This document shows, one piece after another, positions 34,277 through 42,451 of a stretch of 64,000 nucleotides of DNA; position 1 is the stretch's first letter, and every line of letters starts with the position of its first letter. A program made the translations under genes and the position numbers. The notes under the pieces are model-generated. The model was not told the DNA's origin. It saw nothing but the letters and a program-made list of their open reading frames with translations, and searched no databases. Source of the DNA: an uncultured Oscillospiraceae bacterium. Its GTDB lineage: Bacteria > Bacillota > Clostridia > Oscillospirales > Ruminococcaceae. Location: NCBI GenBank assembly GCA_949295465.1, contig CASFKY010000009.1, positions 1 through 64,000 on the forward strand. The letters run 5' to 3'.

Positions 34277-35027
34277 ATGGGGTTTGGGGCGCCAGGTTTT
34301 TCCAGAACGCCAGGCTCTTGAGGGGGCGGTCCAGCCGGCGCAGGATATACCCTTCGGTGAGGGTCCCCAGCCTGTGGAGCGACTCCGATTTGAGGGCGAA
34401 GGCAAAGATCTTTTTGTCCTCCGACAGGGCGATGTGCCGCAGGGCTGTGAGAGCCGCCTCGTCCAGATTGGGGGCAAGATTTTCCTCCCGGGCGCAGTCG
34501 GCGCAGAGCAGACCCCCGGTGTCCACATCAAAATAAAAGGGAATTCCGTCGTACCGATGGCATTGCCGGCAGCCCAGCAGATCCGGCATATAGCCCATGA
34601 CGCAGGCGGTGCGAAGCTCATACACCGCCTTGATCTGGGCGGGGGGCCTGGTGTTCTTGCACAGCAGATAAAAACTGTTGAGCAGCAGCCGCAGCTGCAC
34701 GCCGGCCTCCTCCCCCACCGGGGCCAGCACCAGGGCCATCTCGGCCAGGTACATGGCCAGGGCCATGCTCTCCACGTTCTGGCGCAGCTCGAAGAAATTG
34801 CTCTGCACCTGGGCCTCGTCCACCGTGTACATGGTGCGCCCCTCAAAGAGAGCAAACTCGGAATAGCAGAACAGCCCGCATCCGCTGAACAGCTTGCTCT
34901 TCAGCCGCAGGCAGCCCCGGGCCGACGCCGAGATGAGCCCCTTTTCAGGGGTCAGAATGGTCAGGATGCAGTCCGCTTCCTTCACCTTCGTCTGGCGCAG
35001 TACCAGCCCCATCGTCACCATCCGCAT
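34275..35027 (-). CDS. recO: DNA repair protein RecO
   Basis: RecO helps load RecA on SSB-coated single strands in the RecFOR pathway. The 250-residue protein has the N-terminal OB fold (MGLVLRQTKVKEADCILTIL) and a zinc-finger pattern CRQCHRYDG with CADCAREE (about 153-180). ATG 35027 follows GGGAGGAAGACC. Its start lies inside the end of the upstream yqzL-like gene, overlapping by 83 nt in another frame. Confidence 0.93.
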   Translation of the reverse strand: MRMVTMGLVLRQTKVKEADCILTILTPEKGLISASARGCLRLKSKLFSGCGLFCYSEFALFEGRTMYTVDEAQVQSNFFELRQNVESMALAMYLAEMALVLAPVGEEAGVQLRLLLNSFYLLCKNTRPPAQIKAVYELRTACVMGYMPDLLGCRQCHRYDGIPFYFDVDTGGLLCADCAREENLAPNLDEAALTALRHIALSEDKKIFAFALKSESLHRLGTLTEGYILRRLDRPLKSLAFWKNLAPQTP

Positions 35028-35133
35028 GGTCTTCCTCCCGGGGGTCTGCCGCCTGCTGCCGGCTTTTAAAGCGCAGATAATGGAAAATATCGCCGGTAGC
35101 TGCAAAATCTTTCCAGTAATCCTTGGGCTCCAT
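34945..35133 (-). CDS. yqzL: YqzL-like small protein
   Basis: A 62-residue frame begins MEPKDYWKDFAATGDIFHYL, matching the short YqzL consensus (W..F..TG....YL.fK) of proteins always found next to recO in Firmicutes. ATG 35133 has GGAGG at a good distance. The family part ends near residue 25; the frame then continues into recO with an Asp/Glu/Gly-rich tail, overlapping recO by 83 nt. Function is unknown for the family. The N-terminus is well supported; the reality of the tail is less so. Confidence 0.75.
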   Translation of the reverse strand: MEPKDYWKDFAATGDIFHYLRFKSRQQAADPREEDHADGDDGAGTAPDEGEGSGLHPDHSDP

Positions 35134-35261
35134 GACTGTTTCCTCCGTTATTCCGTACAATGCCCCTATTGTAGGCCTCTATGCCCGGAAATCTTGTCCA
35201 GTCATGGCGAAGCGGACCCGAACTCCCCTTTTCTTTTCTTTCCTCTGTCTGTGCGCGGTTC

Positions 35262-36161
35262 TCAGGGCTGCTGGAACCCGAAATCGTTCAGCAGCTTCTC
35301 GCTGTCCCGCCAGTCGTCCTTGATCTTGACCCAGCACTGGAGGTTCACCTTTGCGCCCAAAAAATCCTCGCAGTCCAGCCGGGCCTGGGTGGCGATCTTT
35401 TTCAGCATCTGGCCGCCCTTGCCGATGATCATGCCCTTGTGGCTCTTGCGCTCACAGTAAATGTTCACGTCGATGTCGATGAGGTTTTTGTCGGGCCGCT
35501 CCTTGAATCGCTCCACCGTCACCGCGATGCCGTGGGGCACCTCGTCGTACAGGTTGAGCAGCATCTTCTCCCGGATGATCTCGCTCACCAGTGCCTTTTC
35601 GGGCATGTCCGTATAGGCGTCGTCGGGGAAGTAGTGGGGCCCCTCGTTGCCGTAGGGCTTGAGCAGCTCAAACAGCTCCTCACAGCCCTTGTCCTCCTTC
35701 ACCGAGATGTCCACCACCTGATCAAAGCGGCCCAGTGCTTTCAGCTGGGCCCGGCGGGCCTCCAGGTCGGCGGGCTGGCGCAGGGTGTCGGTCTTGTTGA
35801 TGACGGCCAGGGCCGGACAACCGGCCTTTTCCAGCTCCTTCAGAAGCCCCTCTTCGGCCTCGTTCAGTTCGCCGTAGGGCTCAAACAGCATGAGTGCCAC
35901 GTCCACATCCGCAATGCTGGCCCGGGCGGTCTTGCTCATGCGGGCTCCCAGCTTGTTGCGGGGGATGTGGATGCCGGGGGTGTCCAGCAGCACATACTGC
36001 ACCGGCCCCCGGGTGACGATGCCGGTGATGCGGGTGCGGGTGGTCTGGGGCTTGGAGGTGACGATGGCCACCTTCTCCCCCACCAGACGGTTGGTGAGGC
36101 TGGATTTGCCCACGTTGGGCCGGCCGATGAGGGCCACAAATACCGAGGATGTGTGTTCCAA
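35262..36161 (-). CDS. era: GTPase Era
   Basis: Era is an essential GTPase that binds the 3' end of 16S rRNA during 30S assembly. The 299-residue protein has G1 GRPNVGKS (13-20), G3 DTPG in LLDTPGIHIPRN, G4 NKTD, and a C-terminal KH domain with GMIIGKGGQMLKKI (about 229-242). The start is TTG 36161, preceded by AAGGAG at 6 nt. It lies 9 nt downstream of ybeY in a phoH-ybeY-era operon; a gap of about 130 nt separates it from yqzL. Confidence 0.96.
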   Translation of the reverse strand: MEHTSSVFVALIGRPNVGKSSLTNRLVGEKVAIVTSKPQTTRTRITGIVTRGPVQYVLLDTPGIHIPRNKLGARMSKTARASIADVDVALMLFEPYGELNEAEEGLLKELEKAGCPALAVINKTDTLRQPADLEARRAQLKALGRFDQVVDISVKEDKGCEELFELLKPYGNEGPHYFPDDAYTDMPEKALVSEIIREKMLLNLYDEVPHGIAVTVERFKERPDKNLIDIDVNIYCERKSHKGMIIGKGGQMLKKIATQARLDCEDFLGAKVNLQCWVKIKDDWRDSEKLLNDFGFQQP

Positions 36162-36170
36162 AATGGCTCC

Positions 36171-36668
36171 TTACTCTTCAGCGGTGTAGGAAACGGTGCG
36201 GGGCAGGCCCAGCTGGATCAGCACGGCCTCTTCTTTCTCCCGCATATGTACGGCTTCCAGCCCTCCGGCCTCGTGGTCGTAGCCCAGCAGATGCAGCATG
36301 GAGTGTACCGTCAAAAAGGCCACCTCCCGCTGCAGGGGATGGCCGTACAGCTCGGCCTGCTCCATGGCCCGCTCCATGCTGATGACAATGTCGCCCAAAA
36401 TTTTGGCGCCGGTGTCCGGGTCCACATCATAGTGCCCGTCCTGCCCCAGAGGGAAGCTGAGCACGTCGGTGGGCATGGGCTTGTTGCGGTACTGGTTGTT
36501 CAGCTCGGCAATGCGGGCGTTGTCCACAAAGGTGACACTGATCTCGGCCGGGCCCTCAAACTTTTCAAACTCCAGCACCGCGTTGCAGCTGCGCCGGATC
36601 AGGATGCGCAGGCCGGACGGCACTTTCACCGCTTTCTGGTCGTTGGTGATATATACTTTATTGGACAT
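36171..36668 (-). CDS. ybeY: Endoribonuclease YbeY
   Basis: A 165-residue single-strand-specific RNase for 16S rRNA 3' maturation and quality control. The zinc site HSMLHLLGYDHE (HxxxHxxxxxH, about 121-132) is intact, and PTDVLSFPL precedes it. ATG 36668 follows AAAGGAGCAAACAGAG. It follows phoH by 38 nt and precedes era by 9 nt; the three genes form a known ribosome-maturation block. Confidence 0.95.
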   Translation of the reverse strand: MSNKVYITNDQKAVKVPSGLRILIRRSCNAVLEFEKFEGPAEISVTFVDNARIAELNNQYRNKPMPTDVLSFPLGQDGHYDVDPDTGAKILGDIVISMERAMEQAELYGHPLQREVAFLTVHSMLHLLGYDHEAGGLEAVHMREKEEAVLIQLGLPRTVSYTAEE

Positions 36669-36706
36669 CTCTGTTTGCTCCTTTCCTGTTGTCCGCTCAG
36701 GGCCTC

Positions 36707-37672
36707 TCACCGCTTGTTTCTGGCCGCGGCGGCCCGGTCGTAGGCCTTCACGATCTCCTGCACCAGGCGGTGGCGCACCACGTCCTTTTCGGTAAAGAAG
36801 ATCCTCTCAATACCCTCTATTCCCTTCAGCACCCGCAATGCGTCCACCAGGCCGCTGCGGCTTTTGTCCGGCAGATCAATCTGGGTCACATCGCCGGTCA
36901 CCACCACCTTGCTGCCCGTGCCCATACGGGTGAGGAACATTTTCATCTGCTCCGGGCTGGTGTTCTGGGCCTCATCCAAGATGATGAAGGCGTTGTCCAG
37001 GGTGCGGCCCCGCATGTAGGCCAGGGGGGCCACCTCGATGATCTGCTTTTCCAGCAGTTTCTGGAAGCTCTCGGCCCCCAGCATATCAAACAGCCCGTCA
37101 TACAGAGGCCGCAGGTAGGGGTCCACCTTGTCCTGCAAATCCCCCGGCAGAAAGCCCAGCTTTTCACCGGCCTCCACCGCCGGCCGGGTGAGGATGATCC
37201 GCTCCACATCCTTGCTCTTGAAGGCCTTCACCGCCATGGCCACCGCCAGGTAGGTCTTGCCGGTGCCGGCCGGGCCCACCCCGAAGGTGATGGGATTTTT
37301 CTGGATGGCTTTCAGGTAGGCCTTCTGACCCAGGGTCTTGGGCCGAACCGGCCGCCCCTTGGCAGTGATGGCCACAAAATCTTCGGTGAGCTCCTGCACC
37401 CGGGTCTCCTCCCCGGTGCGGGCCAGGCTGATGCAGTAGCGCACCGTCTGCTCCTCCAGGGGAGTGTGATTGTCCAGCAGCGTCAGCATGGCGTCCACCG
37501 CATTGGCGGCGCCCTTTACGCCTTCCTCCTCGCCGCTCAGCTTGAGCTGTGTGCCCCGGCAGACCGCCGTGACCGAGAATTCCTGCTCCAGCAGGCGGAT
37601 GTTCTCGTCGCAGTTGCCGAAAACCGCCGCCGCCAGTTCAATACTGTTGAGTTCGATGAGCTTTTCTGCCAT
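36707..37672 (-). CDS. phoH: PhoH family ATPase
   Basis: A 321-residue PhoH/YbeZ-type P-loop ATPase. An N-terminal KH-like part (about 1-105) precedes the ATPase with Walker A GPAGTGKTYLAV and Walker B ILDEAQNTSPEQ. These proteins associate with YbeY and RNA in ribosome biogenesis or RNA turnover. ATG 37672 follows GGAAAGGATAGCCT. Same orientation and order as in other Firmicutes. Confidence 0.94.
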   Translation of the reverse strand: MAEKLIELNSIELAAAVFGNCDENIRLLEQEFSVTAVCRGTQLKLSGEEEGVKGAANAVDAMLTLLDNHTPLEEQTVRYCISLARTGEETRVQELTEDFVAITAKGRPVRPKTLGQKAYLKAIQKNPITFGVGPAGTGKTYLAVAMAVKAFKSKDVERIILTRPAVEAGEKLGFLPGDLQDKVDPYLRPLYDGLFDMLGAESFQKLLEKQIIEVAPLAYMRGRTLDNAFIILDEAQNTSPEQMKMFLTRMGTGSKVVVTGDVTQIDLPDKSRSGLVDALRVLKGIEGIERIFFTEKDVVRHRLVQEIVKAYDRAAAARNKR

Positions 37673-37704
37673 AGGCTATCCTTTCCTGCTGATTTTTCTT
37701 CCCC

Positions 37705-37732
37705 ATTGTATCACAAAATTTGTCAATTTAAA
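37705..37732 (-). promoter_or_regulatory. Candidate promoter of phoH-ybeY-era
   Basis: Minus strand TTTAAA (37727-37732), 16-nt spacer, TACAAT (37705-37710), 33 nt upstream of the phoH start. It would separate the vegetative genes from the sporulation genes yqfC-yqfD. Confidence 0.5.
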
Positions 37733-37752
37733 CTGTTCATTTTGCACAAAAT

Positions 37753-38925
37753 TTAAGAGCTTTCCTCTTCACTCTCTCGGCGGGCAATGTCCGCCTCAAA
37801 CTGCACGTCCCACTGGATGATGACGCCGGTGTCGGTCCACTCCTGCTTTTCGCTCTGGGTGCGGATTACCGCGTCGGGAAATTCCTGGTACAGAGCCCGG
37901 CGGCAGGCATACTGGGCCTGTTGGATGGCCCCGTCGGCGGTGAGGCGGACGGTCTGGGTGGCCAGCTCGGCGCCGAGGGTGCGGCAGACAAGGCCGGGCA
38001 GCGCAAACCCGAAGAGGGTCAGGGGGCGGCGGTATTCCCGCACCGTCTCTTCTTCAAAGGGCTGCGGGCCGGCGGGGTTCTCCCATATCCTGCCCAGAAT
38101 GTTCAGGCTCCAGTCCCGCCGCAGCCGCCCGGTGGGGAAGCTGGCCTCAAACTGGATGGGCTGCTCGCACCGATAGCTCTTTTTGACCAGGGCAATCACG
38201 CTGCCCAGCGGGTGGCTGTAGTACAGGTTGCCGTCCCGGTCGGGCCGGGCGGCGCTCACCAGCACCTCTCCCCGGGCCACGGTCTGGCCCGGCTGCTTCA
38301 GGCTCAGCCCTTCCTGCACATTCAGCCGCAGGATCACCCCGTCGCTGGCCGCCACCAGGTTTTCGGCCAGGTTTTCCTCCACCGCCGGGGCGCTTCGGGT
38401 CTGGTCGGCCTCCACCGTGAGGCAGCCCTTCTCAAAATTCAGGGCAAGCCAGCCAAACTCAGGGGATTCCAGAAAGATCCTGCCCGGGATGCTGTCGAGA
38501 ATTTGCTGGTTTAAAAAAGCCCCCTGGTAAATATCCATAGAATAAAGCAGCGCCGAGAGCCGGGCCTGCTGTTCCCCGTCCATGCCCTTGTAGCGGATCT
38601 CCCACACAAACTGCTGGCTGAACTGGAGCACCAGCGCAAACAGCACCGGCCCGATGAGCAGCCCCCAGCGGCCCCGCAGCCGACGCAGCGAGAAGGCGGC
38701 GCCCCGCCGCTTTTGTACCCGCAGCAGGGTGCGGCAGCGGCGGGCAGGGCGGTGCAGCCCCCGGTAATACCGGGCCGGCATCCAGGCGGTGAAGCCCCCG
38801 GGCACAGGGCGCACCCCGCTGAGGGGCACCCCCTTTTCCAGGCAGCGGCTCAGAAAGGCCTCAAACCGGCCGCCCCGGGCCAAAAACTGCACCTGGGGCA
38901 GCAAAAGGCCGATCCAACGGTTCAT
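37753..38925 (-). CDS. yqfD: Sporulation protein YqfD
   Basis: A 390-residue membrane protein of the YqfD family. The N-terminal ~90 residues contain GVPLSGVRPVPGGFTAWMPARYYRGL, a family hallmark, then a single membrane helix (about 88-106, WGLLIGPVLFALVLQF) and a large outer domain. Made under SigE in the mother cell and required for efficient sporulation; mechanism unknown. Its ATG overlaps yqfC by 4 nt. Confidence 0.9.
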   Translation of the reverse strand: MNRWIGLLLPQVQFLARGGRFEAFLSRCLEKGVPLSGVRPVPGGFTAWMPARYYRGLHRPARRCRTLLRVQKRRGAAFSLRRLRGRWGLLIGPVLFALVLQFSQQFVWEIRYKGMDGEQQARLSALLYSMDIYQGAFLNQQILDSIPGRIFLESPEFGWLALNFEKGCLTVEADQTRSAPAVEENLAENLVAASDGVILRLNVQEGLSLKQPGQTVARGEVLVSAARPDRDGNLYYSHPLGSVIALVKKSYRCEQPIQFEASFPTGRLRRDWSLNILGRIWENPAGPQPFEEETVREYRRPLTLFGFALPGLVCRTLGAELATQTVRLTADGAIQQAQYACRRALYQEFPDAVIRTQSEKQEWTDTGVIIQWDVQFEADIARRESEEESS

Positions 38926-39218
38926 AGGCTCCCCTCCCCCGACAAGAATTCCGCTTTCAGCAGGGTGCCCCGCACCAGCAGCACCCGGCCGTTGAGGGCC
39001 GACAGCACCAGGCCGTCCCCGTACAGGGCCAGCCGCCGCCGGCCCATATCCACCAGAATCCGATTTTCCTCCAGCTCCAGCACAGCCCGGCAGCCCTGCA
39101 GTTCGGTCTGGCCGCCGCAGATGTACACGGCCGGGCGGCGGTAAAAATCGGCGGCAGGCTGTGCAAACCAGCCCTTGATGGTCTCCAGCAGCGGCGGGCG
39201 CTGTGTTTTCTTTTTCAT
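38922..39218 (-). CDS. yqfC: Sporulation protein YqfC (YabP/YqfC family)
   Basis: A 98-residue YabP/YqfC family protein with the beta-rich pattern YICGGQTELQGCRAVLELEENRILV and LALYGDGLVLSALNGRVLLV. It precedes yqfD with a 4-nt overlap, the conserved arrangement. ATG 39218 follows GAAAGGAGCGG. It is a paralogue of yabP at 16701-17018 in this same window. Confidence 0.88.
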   Translation of the reverse strand: MKKKTQRPPLLETIKGWFAQPAADFYRRPAVYICGGQTELQGCRAVLELEENRILVDMGRRRLALYGDGLVLSALNGRVLLVRGTLLKAEFLSGEGSL

Positions 39219-39271
39219 GGCAGACCGCTCCTTTCGCCGCGCATTACCCTATATATATTAGGAGGTTGGGA

Positions 39272-40342
39272 GTGCTTATGATTCCATTGTCTCTTCGTTC
39301 CTGGTTTTGGCCGGCCCTGGCGCTGGGGGCGGGCGCGCTGTTTTTTCTGGACCCTGCCGAGGCCTCAGCAGGGGTGGCCCGGGGGCTGGAGCTCTGCACC
39401 CAGAGTGTGGTGCCGGCCCTCTTCCCCTATATGGCCATCACCTCCCTGCTCTTGGGCCATCCCGGGGCCGCGGCCCTGCTCAGCCTGCCGCTGCGGCCTC
39501 TGGGCCGGCTGATGGGACAGAAGGACCCGCACTTTTCCACCCTGCTGCTGCTCTGCCTGCTGGGGGGCTTTGCCTCGGCGGCCCACTGCATCCGCCTTTC
39601 GCTGGAGAGCGGCCGCCTCAGCCGCCGCCAGGCCTGGATTCTCTGCTTCTGCGGCGTGTATGCGAGCCCCGCCTTTGTCTGCAATGTGGCGGGGGCCGCC
39701 CTGGGGCCGGGAGTAGGGCCCCTTCTTCTGGGCTGCGGCCTTGGGGCGGGGCTGCTCTGCTGCTTGGCCGCGCCCCGGCTCTGCCCCCTGAAAGAAGAGT
39801 CCCCAAAGCCCGCTCTCCCTGCCAAGCAGGAAGGAAGCCTCCAGAGTCCCTCCCAGGCCATCGGCTCCGCCGCCCTGGCCATGGTTCAGATCTGCGGGTT
39901 TGTGATCTTCTTTTCCTTTTTGGCGGGGGTCTTTGGCGCCCTTCTGCCCCAGAGCCCAGTGGCCCGGGCTTTGCTGGGCAGCGCGCTGGAAATGACCGGC
40001 GGTTGCGAGGCCTGTCTTGCCCTGCCCGGGGTGCTGCCCCTCTACGGCTGCCGGGCTGCCCTGAGCCTGCTGGGGCTGTGCGCCTTTTGCCAGGTGGACG
40101 CCCTGCTGCCCGCCGGCCTTTCCCGCCGGCCGGTGTATGGGGGTCGGCTGCTCCACGCCGGGCTTTCGCTCTTATTTTTGCGGCTTTTGCTGCCCCTTTT
40201 CCCCCAGACAGCGCCGGCCTATTCCAGCCTGGCGCCCCGGCTTTACACCTACCACCGCATGGAGCCGGACGCCGCCCTGCTGCTGTTTTTGCTGTGCTGC
40301 CTGGTGCTGTTCCGGCTGGAAAAGTCCTCCCGCCCCTCCTGA
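39272..40342 (+). CDS. ylbJ: Sporulation integral membrane protein YlbJ-like
   Basis: A 356-residue polytopic protein with about eight helices and the nucleoside-recognition (Gate) pattern: GLELCTQSVVPALFPYMAI near the N-terminus and MTGGCEACLAL in the second half. YlbJ is a SigE-dependent protein needed for sporulation. Start: GTG 39272 is 6 nt after AGGAGG; ATG 39278 is an alternative. It diverges from yqfC across a 53-nt gap rich in TA (TATATATA), which probably holds both promoters. Confidence 0.8.
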   Translation: MLMIPLSLRSWFWPALALGAGALFFLDPAEASAGVARGLELCTQSVVPALFPYMAITSLLLGHPGAAALLSLPLRPLGRLMGQKDPHFSTLLLLCLLGGFASAAHCIRLSLESGRLSRRQAWILCFCGVYASPAFVCNVAGAALGPGVGPLLLGCGLGAGLLCCLAAPRLCPLKEESPKPALPAKQEGSLQSPSQAIGSAALAMVQICGFVIFFSFLAGVFGALLPQSPVARALLGSALEMTGGCEACLALPGVLPLYGCRAALSLLGLCAFCQVDALLPAGLSRRPVYGGRLLHAGLSLLFLRLLLPLFPQTAPAYSSLAPRLYTYHRMEPDAALLLFLLCCLVLFRLEKSSRPS

Positions 40343-40352
40343 GAGGGCCGCT

Positions 40353-40380
40353 TTACATTTTGACGGGGCTGCTTATAATA
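40353..40380 (+). promoter_or_regulatory. Promoter of the small zinc-ribbon gene
   Basis: TTTACA (40353-40358), 16-nt spacer, TATAAT (40375-40380). Confidence 0.65.
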
Positions 40381-40452
40381 AAAGGAAAAGGACGCTTTTG
40401 TCCCAAATCCTTTTGCGGGGCCGCCCGGCCCCGCCCTTTTGAGGTGCAAGCC

Positions 40453-40677
40453 ATGTTCCGCAAAGCTCCCATCTACGGCGCCACCATCTCCCCTGCCTGT
40501 GAATATTGCAGCTTTGGCCGCCGGGCCAGCGATCCCCGGATGATTCTGTGCGAAAAGTGCGGGGTGGTCTCCCCCTTTTACCACTGCCGCAAGTTCCAGT
40601 ATGACCCCCTTTTGCGGGTGCCCCGCCGTCAGCCCAAACTGCCCAGCTTTTCCCCCGAGGATTTCTCGCTGGACTGA
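40453..40677 (+). CDS. Small zinc-ribbon-like protein
   Basis: A 74-residue protein with two cysteine pairs, CEYC and CEKC, plus a further Cys in YHCRKF, spaced as in a zinc ribbon. The sequence around it (GRRASDPRMILCEKCGVVSP, then YDPLLRVPRR) looks conserved and recalls unnamed short proteins in Oscillospiraceae. ATG 40453 follows GAGGTG. It has its own promoter. Function unknown; RNA, DNA or ribosome binding is only a guess. Confidence 0.75.
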   Translation: MFRKAPIYGATISPACEYCSFGRRASDPRMILCEKCGVVSPFYHCRKFQYDPLLRVPRRQPKLPSFSPEDFSLD

Positions 40678-40697
40678 GCCCCTGCCCCGGATTTTGC

Positions 40698-40725
40698 TTG
40701 ACAGCGGCGGATTATTTGTTATAAT
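40698..40725 (+). promoter_or_regulatory. Strong promoter of tRNA-Thr
   Basis: Perfect TTGACA (40698-40703), 16-nt spacer, perfect TATAAT (40720-40725), with TG-like extension. It lies 65 nt before the tRNA. Confidence 0.85.
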
Positions 40726-40789
40726 GTTAGGGTATCTGAGGGTATTTTTCGCTCTCGCTCCGGCCCTGTCGGTTTGCCCTCAACAGCTT

Positions 40790-40865
40790 GCTACTGTGGC
40801 TCAGTCGGTAGAGCAGCTCACTCGTAATGAGCAGGTCGCCGGTTCGAATCCGGCCAGTAGCTCCA
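40790..40865 (+). tRNA. tRNA-Thr (anticodon CGT)
   Basis: A full cloverleaf: acceptor GCTACTG/CAGTAGC, D arm GCTC/GAGC, anticodon stem GCTCA/TGAGC with loop CTCGTAA giving anticodon CGT (reads ACG), T arm GCCGG-TTCGAAT-CCGGC, and encoded CCA. Promoter before and terminator after. Confidence 0.96.
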
Positions 40866-40871
40866 GGCTCA

Positions 40872-40901
40872 AAAAGCCCGGCCAAAAGGCCGGGCTTTTT
40901 T
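40872..40901 (+). terminator. Terminator after tRNA-Thr
   Basis: GCCCGGCC and GGCCGGGC around AAAA, followed by six T. Confidence 0.92.
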
Positions 40902-40924
40902 GTGTTCTTTTTGCCCACAGACAA

Positions 40925-40966
40925 AAAACTCCCCCGAATCCCTGCGGACTCGGGGGAGTTTTGTTT
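40925..40966 (-). terminator. Terminator after the LysR gene
   Basis: Minus strand CTCCCCCGA and TCGGGGGAG form the stem, followed by TTTTTTG; A/T-rich on both sides, so possibly bidirectional. Confidence 0.8.
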
Positions 40967-41000
40967 TGATTCTGGTTTTGATGGCGGCAGGCGCAAAGGG

Positions 41001-41930
41001 TCAGATCTTATAGTTCAGGTCCTGCTCACGCTGGCGGCCAAGGGCCTGGGTGGTAATTTGGATAAAGTCCCGCACATAGCGGGGGATAAATTCATCCTTG
41101 CGGTAGCAGGCATAGAAGTGCCGGTTGTTCTCAAAATCTTTCAGGGGGAAGAACTCGGCCTGGCGCTGGTGCACATAGTCGTCCACATAGATGTTGGAGA
41201 GGATCATGCAGGCACCCACCTCAATGGCCACCCGGCGGCCCACCTCCAGGGAATCGGTCTCCAGCAGCACCGGGGGCGTATACCCATAGCGGCGGAAGAG
41301 CTTGTCCTGGATGATGCGGGAGGAGTGGCCCTTTGCCAGATACACAAAGCTGTCCCCCTGGATCTGCTCCAGAGAAAGCTGCGTGCCGGACACAAACCGC
41401 CTGGCGGTGTTGGAATGGCGGCCGGCCAGGATGCCGATGGCCTCCTTTTCAATGAGCTCATAGGCCAGGCTGGTGCTGGTGGACTCCAGCGCCGCCAGGG
41501 CCAGGTCAATGCTGCCGTTTTGCAGCAGTTCCTCCAGGGTGGCCGAGCCGCTCTCGGTGAGTTCCAGGGTCACGTCGGGATATTTGGCCGTGAAGGCGGG
41601 CAGCACCAGGGGCATGACCTGCAAGGCCCGGGTGACGCTGATGCCCAGACGCAGCCGGCCGGAGTGTTCCTCTCGGATCTCCCGCAGCTGGCTTTCCAGC
41701 TCGCTGTTGATGGCCAGGATGCGGTCCACCGCGTTGAGGTATTTCTCCCCCGCATAGGTCAGGCGCAGGGGCGAAATGCTGCGGTCAAACACCGGGGTGC
41801 CGATCTCTTTTTCCAGTTGCCGCAGCATCTGGCTCAGGGAAGGCTGGCTGATAAACAGCTTTTTGGCGGCAGCCGTGATGCTGCCGCACTCGGCAATGGT
41901 TTTCATGTATTGGGCCCGCTTCAGGTTCAC
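41001..41930 (-). CDS. LysR family regulator of the citrate genes
   Basis: A 309-residue LysR-type regulator. The N-terminal helix-turn-helix is RAQYMKTIAECGSITAAAKK with LFISQPSLSQMLRQLEKEIG; the rest is a two-lobe substrate domain. It is divergent from citD across a 220-nt A+T-rich gap, the usual arrangement for a LysR activator of the facing operon, so control of citrate use is the likely job. The start GTG 41930 (GGGGGAATTTT upstream) is preferred to a GTG 11 codons earlier. Inducer not readable; citrate or oxaloacetate is a guess. Confidence 0.88.
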   Translation of the reverse strand: MNLKRAQYMKTIAECGSITAAAKKLFISQPSLSQMLRQLEKEIGTPVFDRSISPLRLTYAGEKYLNAVDRILAINSELESQLREIREEHSGRLRLGISVTRALQVMPLVLPAFTAKYPDVTLELTESGSATLEELLQNGSIDLALAALESTSTSLAYELIEKEAIGILAGRHSNTARRFVSGTQLSLEQIQGDSFVYLAKGHSSRIIQDKLFRRYGYTPPVLLETDSLEVGRRVAIEVGACMILSNIYVDDYVHQRQAEFFPLKDFENNRHFYACYRKDEFIPRYVRDFIQITTQALGRQREQDLNYKI

Positions 41931-41993
41931 AAAATTCCCCCCCAAAATTAAAAGAAAATACACAAATGTTATTGCCTTTTTCCTAGCTCCATT

Positions 41994-42101
41994 ATAACTT
42001 AGCCCTTATGGAAGTCAAGAAAAGTGATAAAATATAGTTTTTCTGTTATGGTAAAAGTCGAAAAAGATATATTTGCCACTAAAGTAAAGGAATAGTAGAC
42101 T
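41994..42101 (+). promoter_or_regulatory. LysR-citD control region with candidate cit promoter
   Basis: TTGCCA (42073-42078), 17-nt spacer and TAGACT (42096-42101) form a weak promoter, as expected for an activated operon. ATAA-N8-TTAT at 41994-42009 is a small palindrome that could be a LysR site. The region is far more A+T-rich than its surroundings. Confidence 0.4.
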
Positions 42102-42151
42102 AGGGCCAACGCTGTAAAAGAAATAGGATACATGGAGGCGAACAGGAGAAA

Positions 42152-42451
42152 ATGGAAATCCTCAAATCGGCAACTGCCGGCACCCTGGAATCCAGCGATT
42201 GCTTGATTACCGTCGAGCCCGGCACCGGTATCAATCTTGAATTGAGCAGCAGCGTCATGAACCAGTATGGCCGCCAGATCAAGGCCACTGTATTGGAGAC
42301 GCTGGAGCGGCTGGGCGTGGCCAACGCCCACGTCACCGTGGTGGATAAGGGCGCTTTGGACTGCACCCTCAAAGCCCGGGTGGAATGTGCCGTATATCGC
42401 AGCTGCGACGCTTCCGCAGCCAATCTTCCTTGGGGAGGTGTGATCAGATGA
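42152..42451 (+). CDS. citD: Citrate lyase acyl carrier protein (gamma subunit)
   Basis: A 99-residue carrier subunit. Ser14 in AGTLESSDCL is the expected attachment site of the phosphoribosyl-dephospho-CoA prosthetic group (E. coli has GTLESGD). KGALDCTLKARVE is a second family motif. It carries the acetyl/citryl thioester between CitF and CitE. ATG 42152 follows GAACAGGAGAAA. Its stop overlaps the citE start (ATGA). Confidence 0.96.
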   Translation: MEILKSATAGTLESSDCLITVEPGTGINLELSSSVMNQYGRQIKATVLETLERLGVANAHVTVVDKGALDCTLKARVECAVYRSCDASAANLPWGGVIR

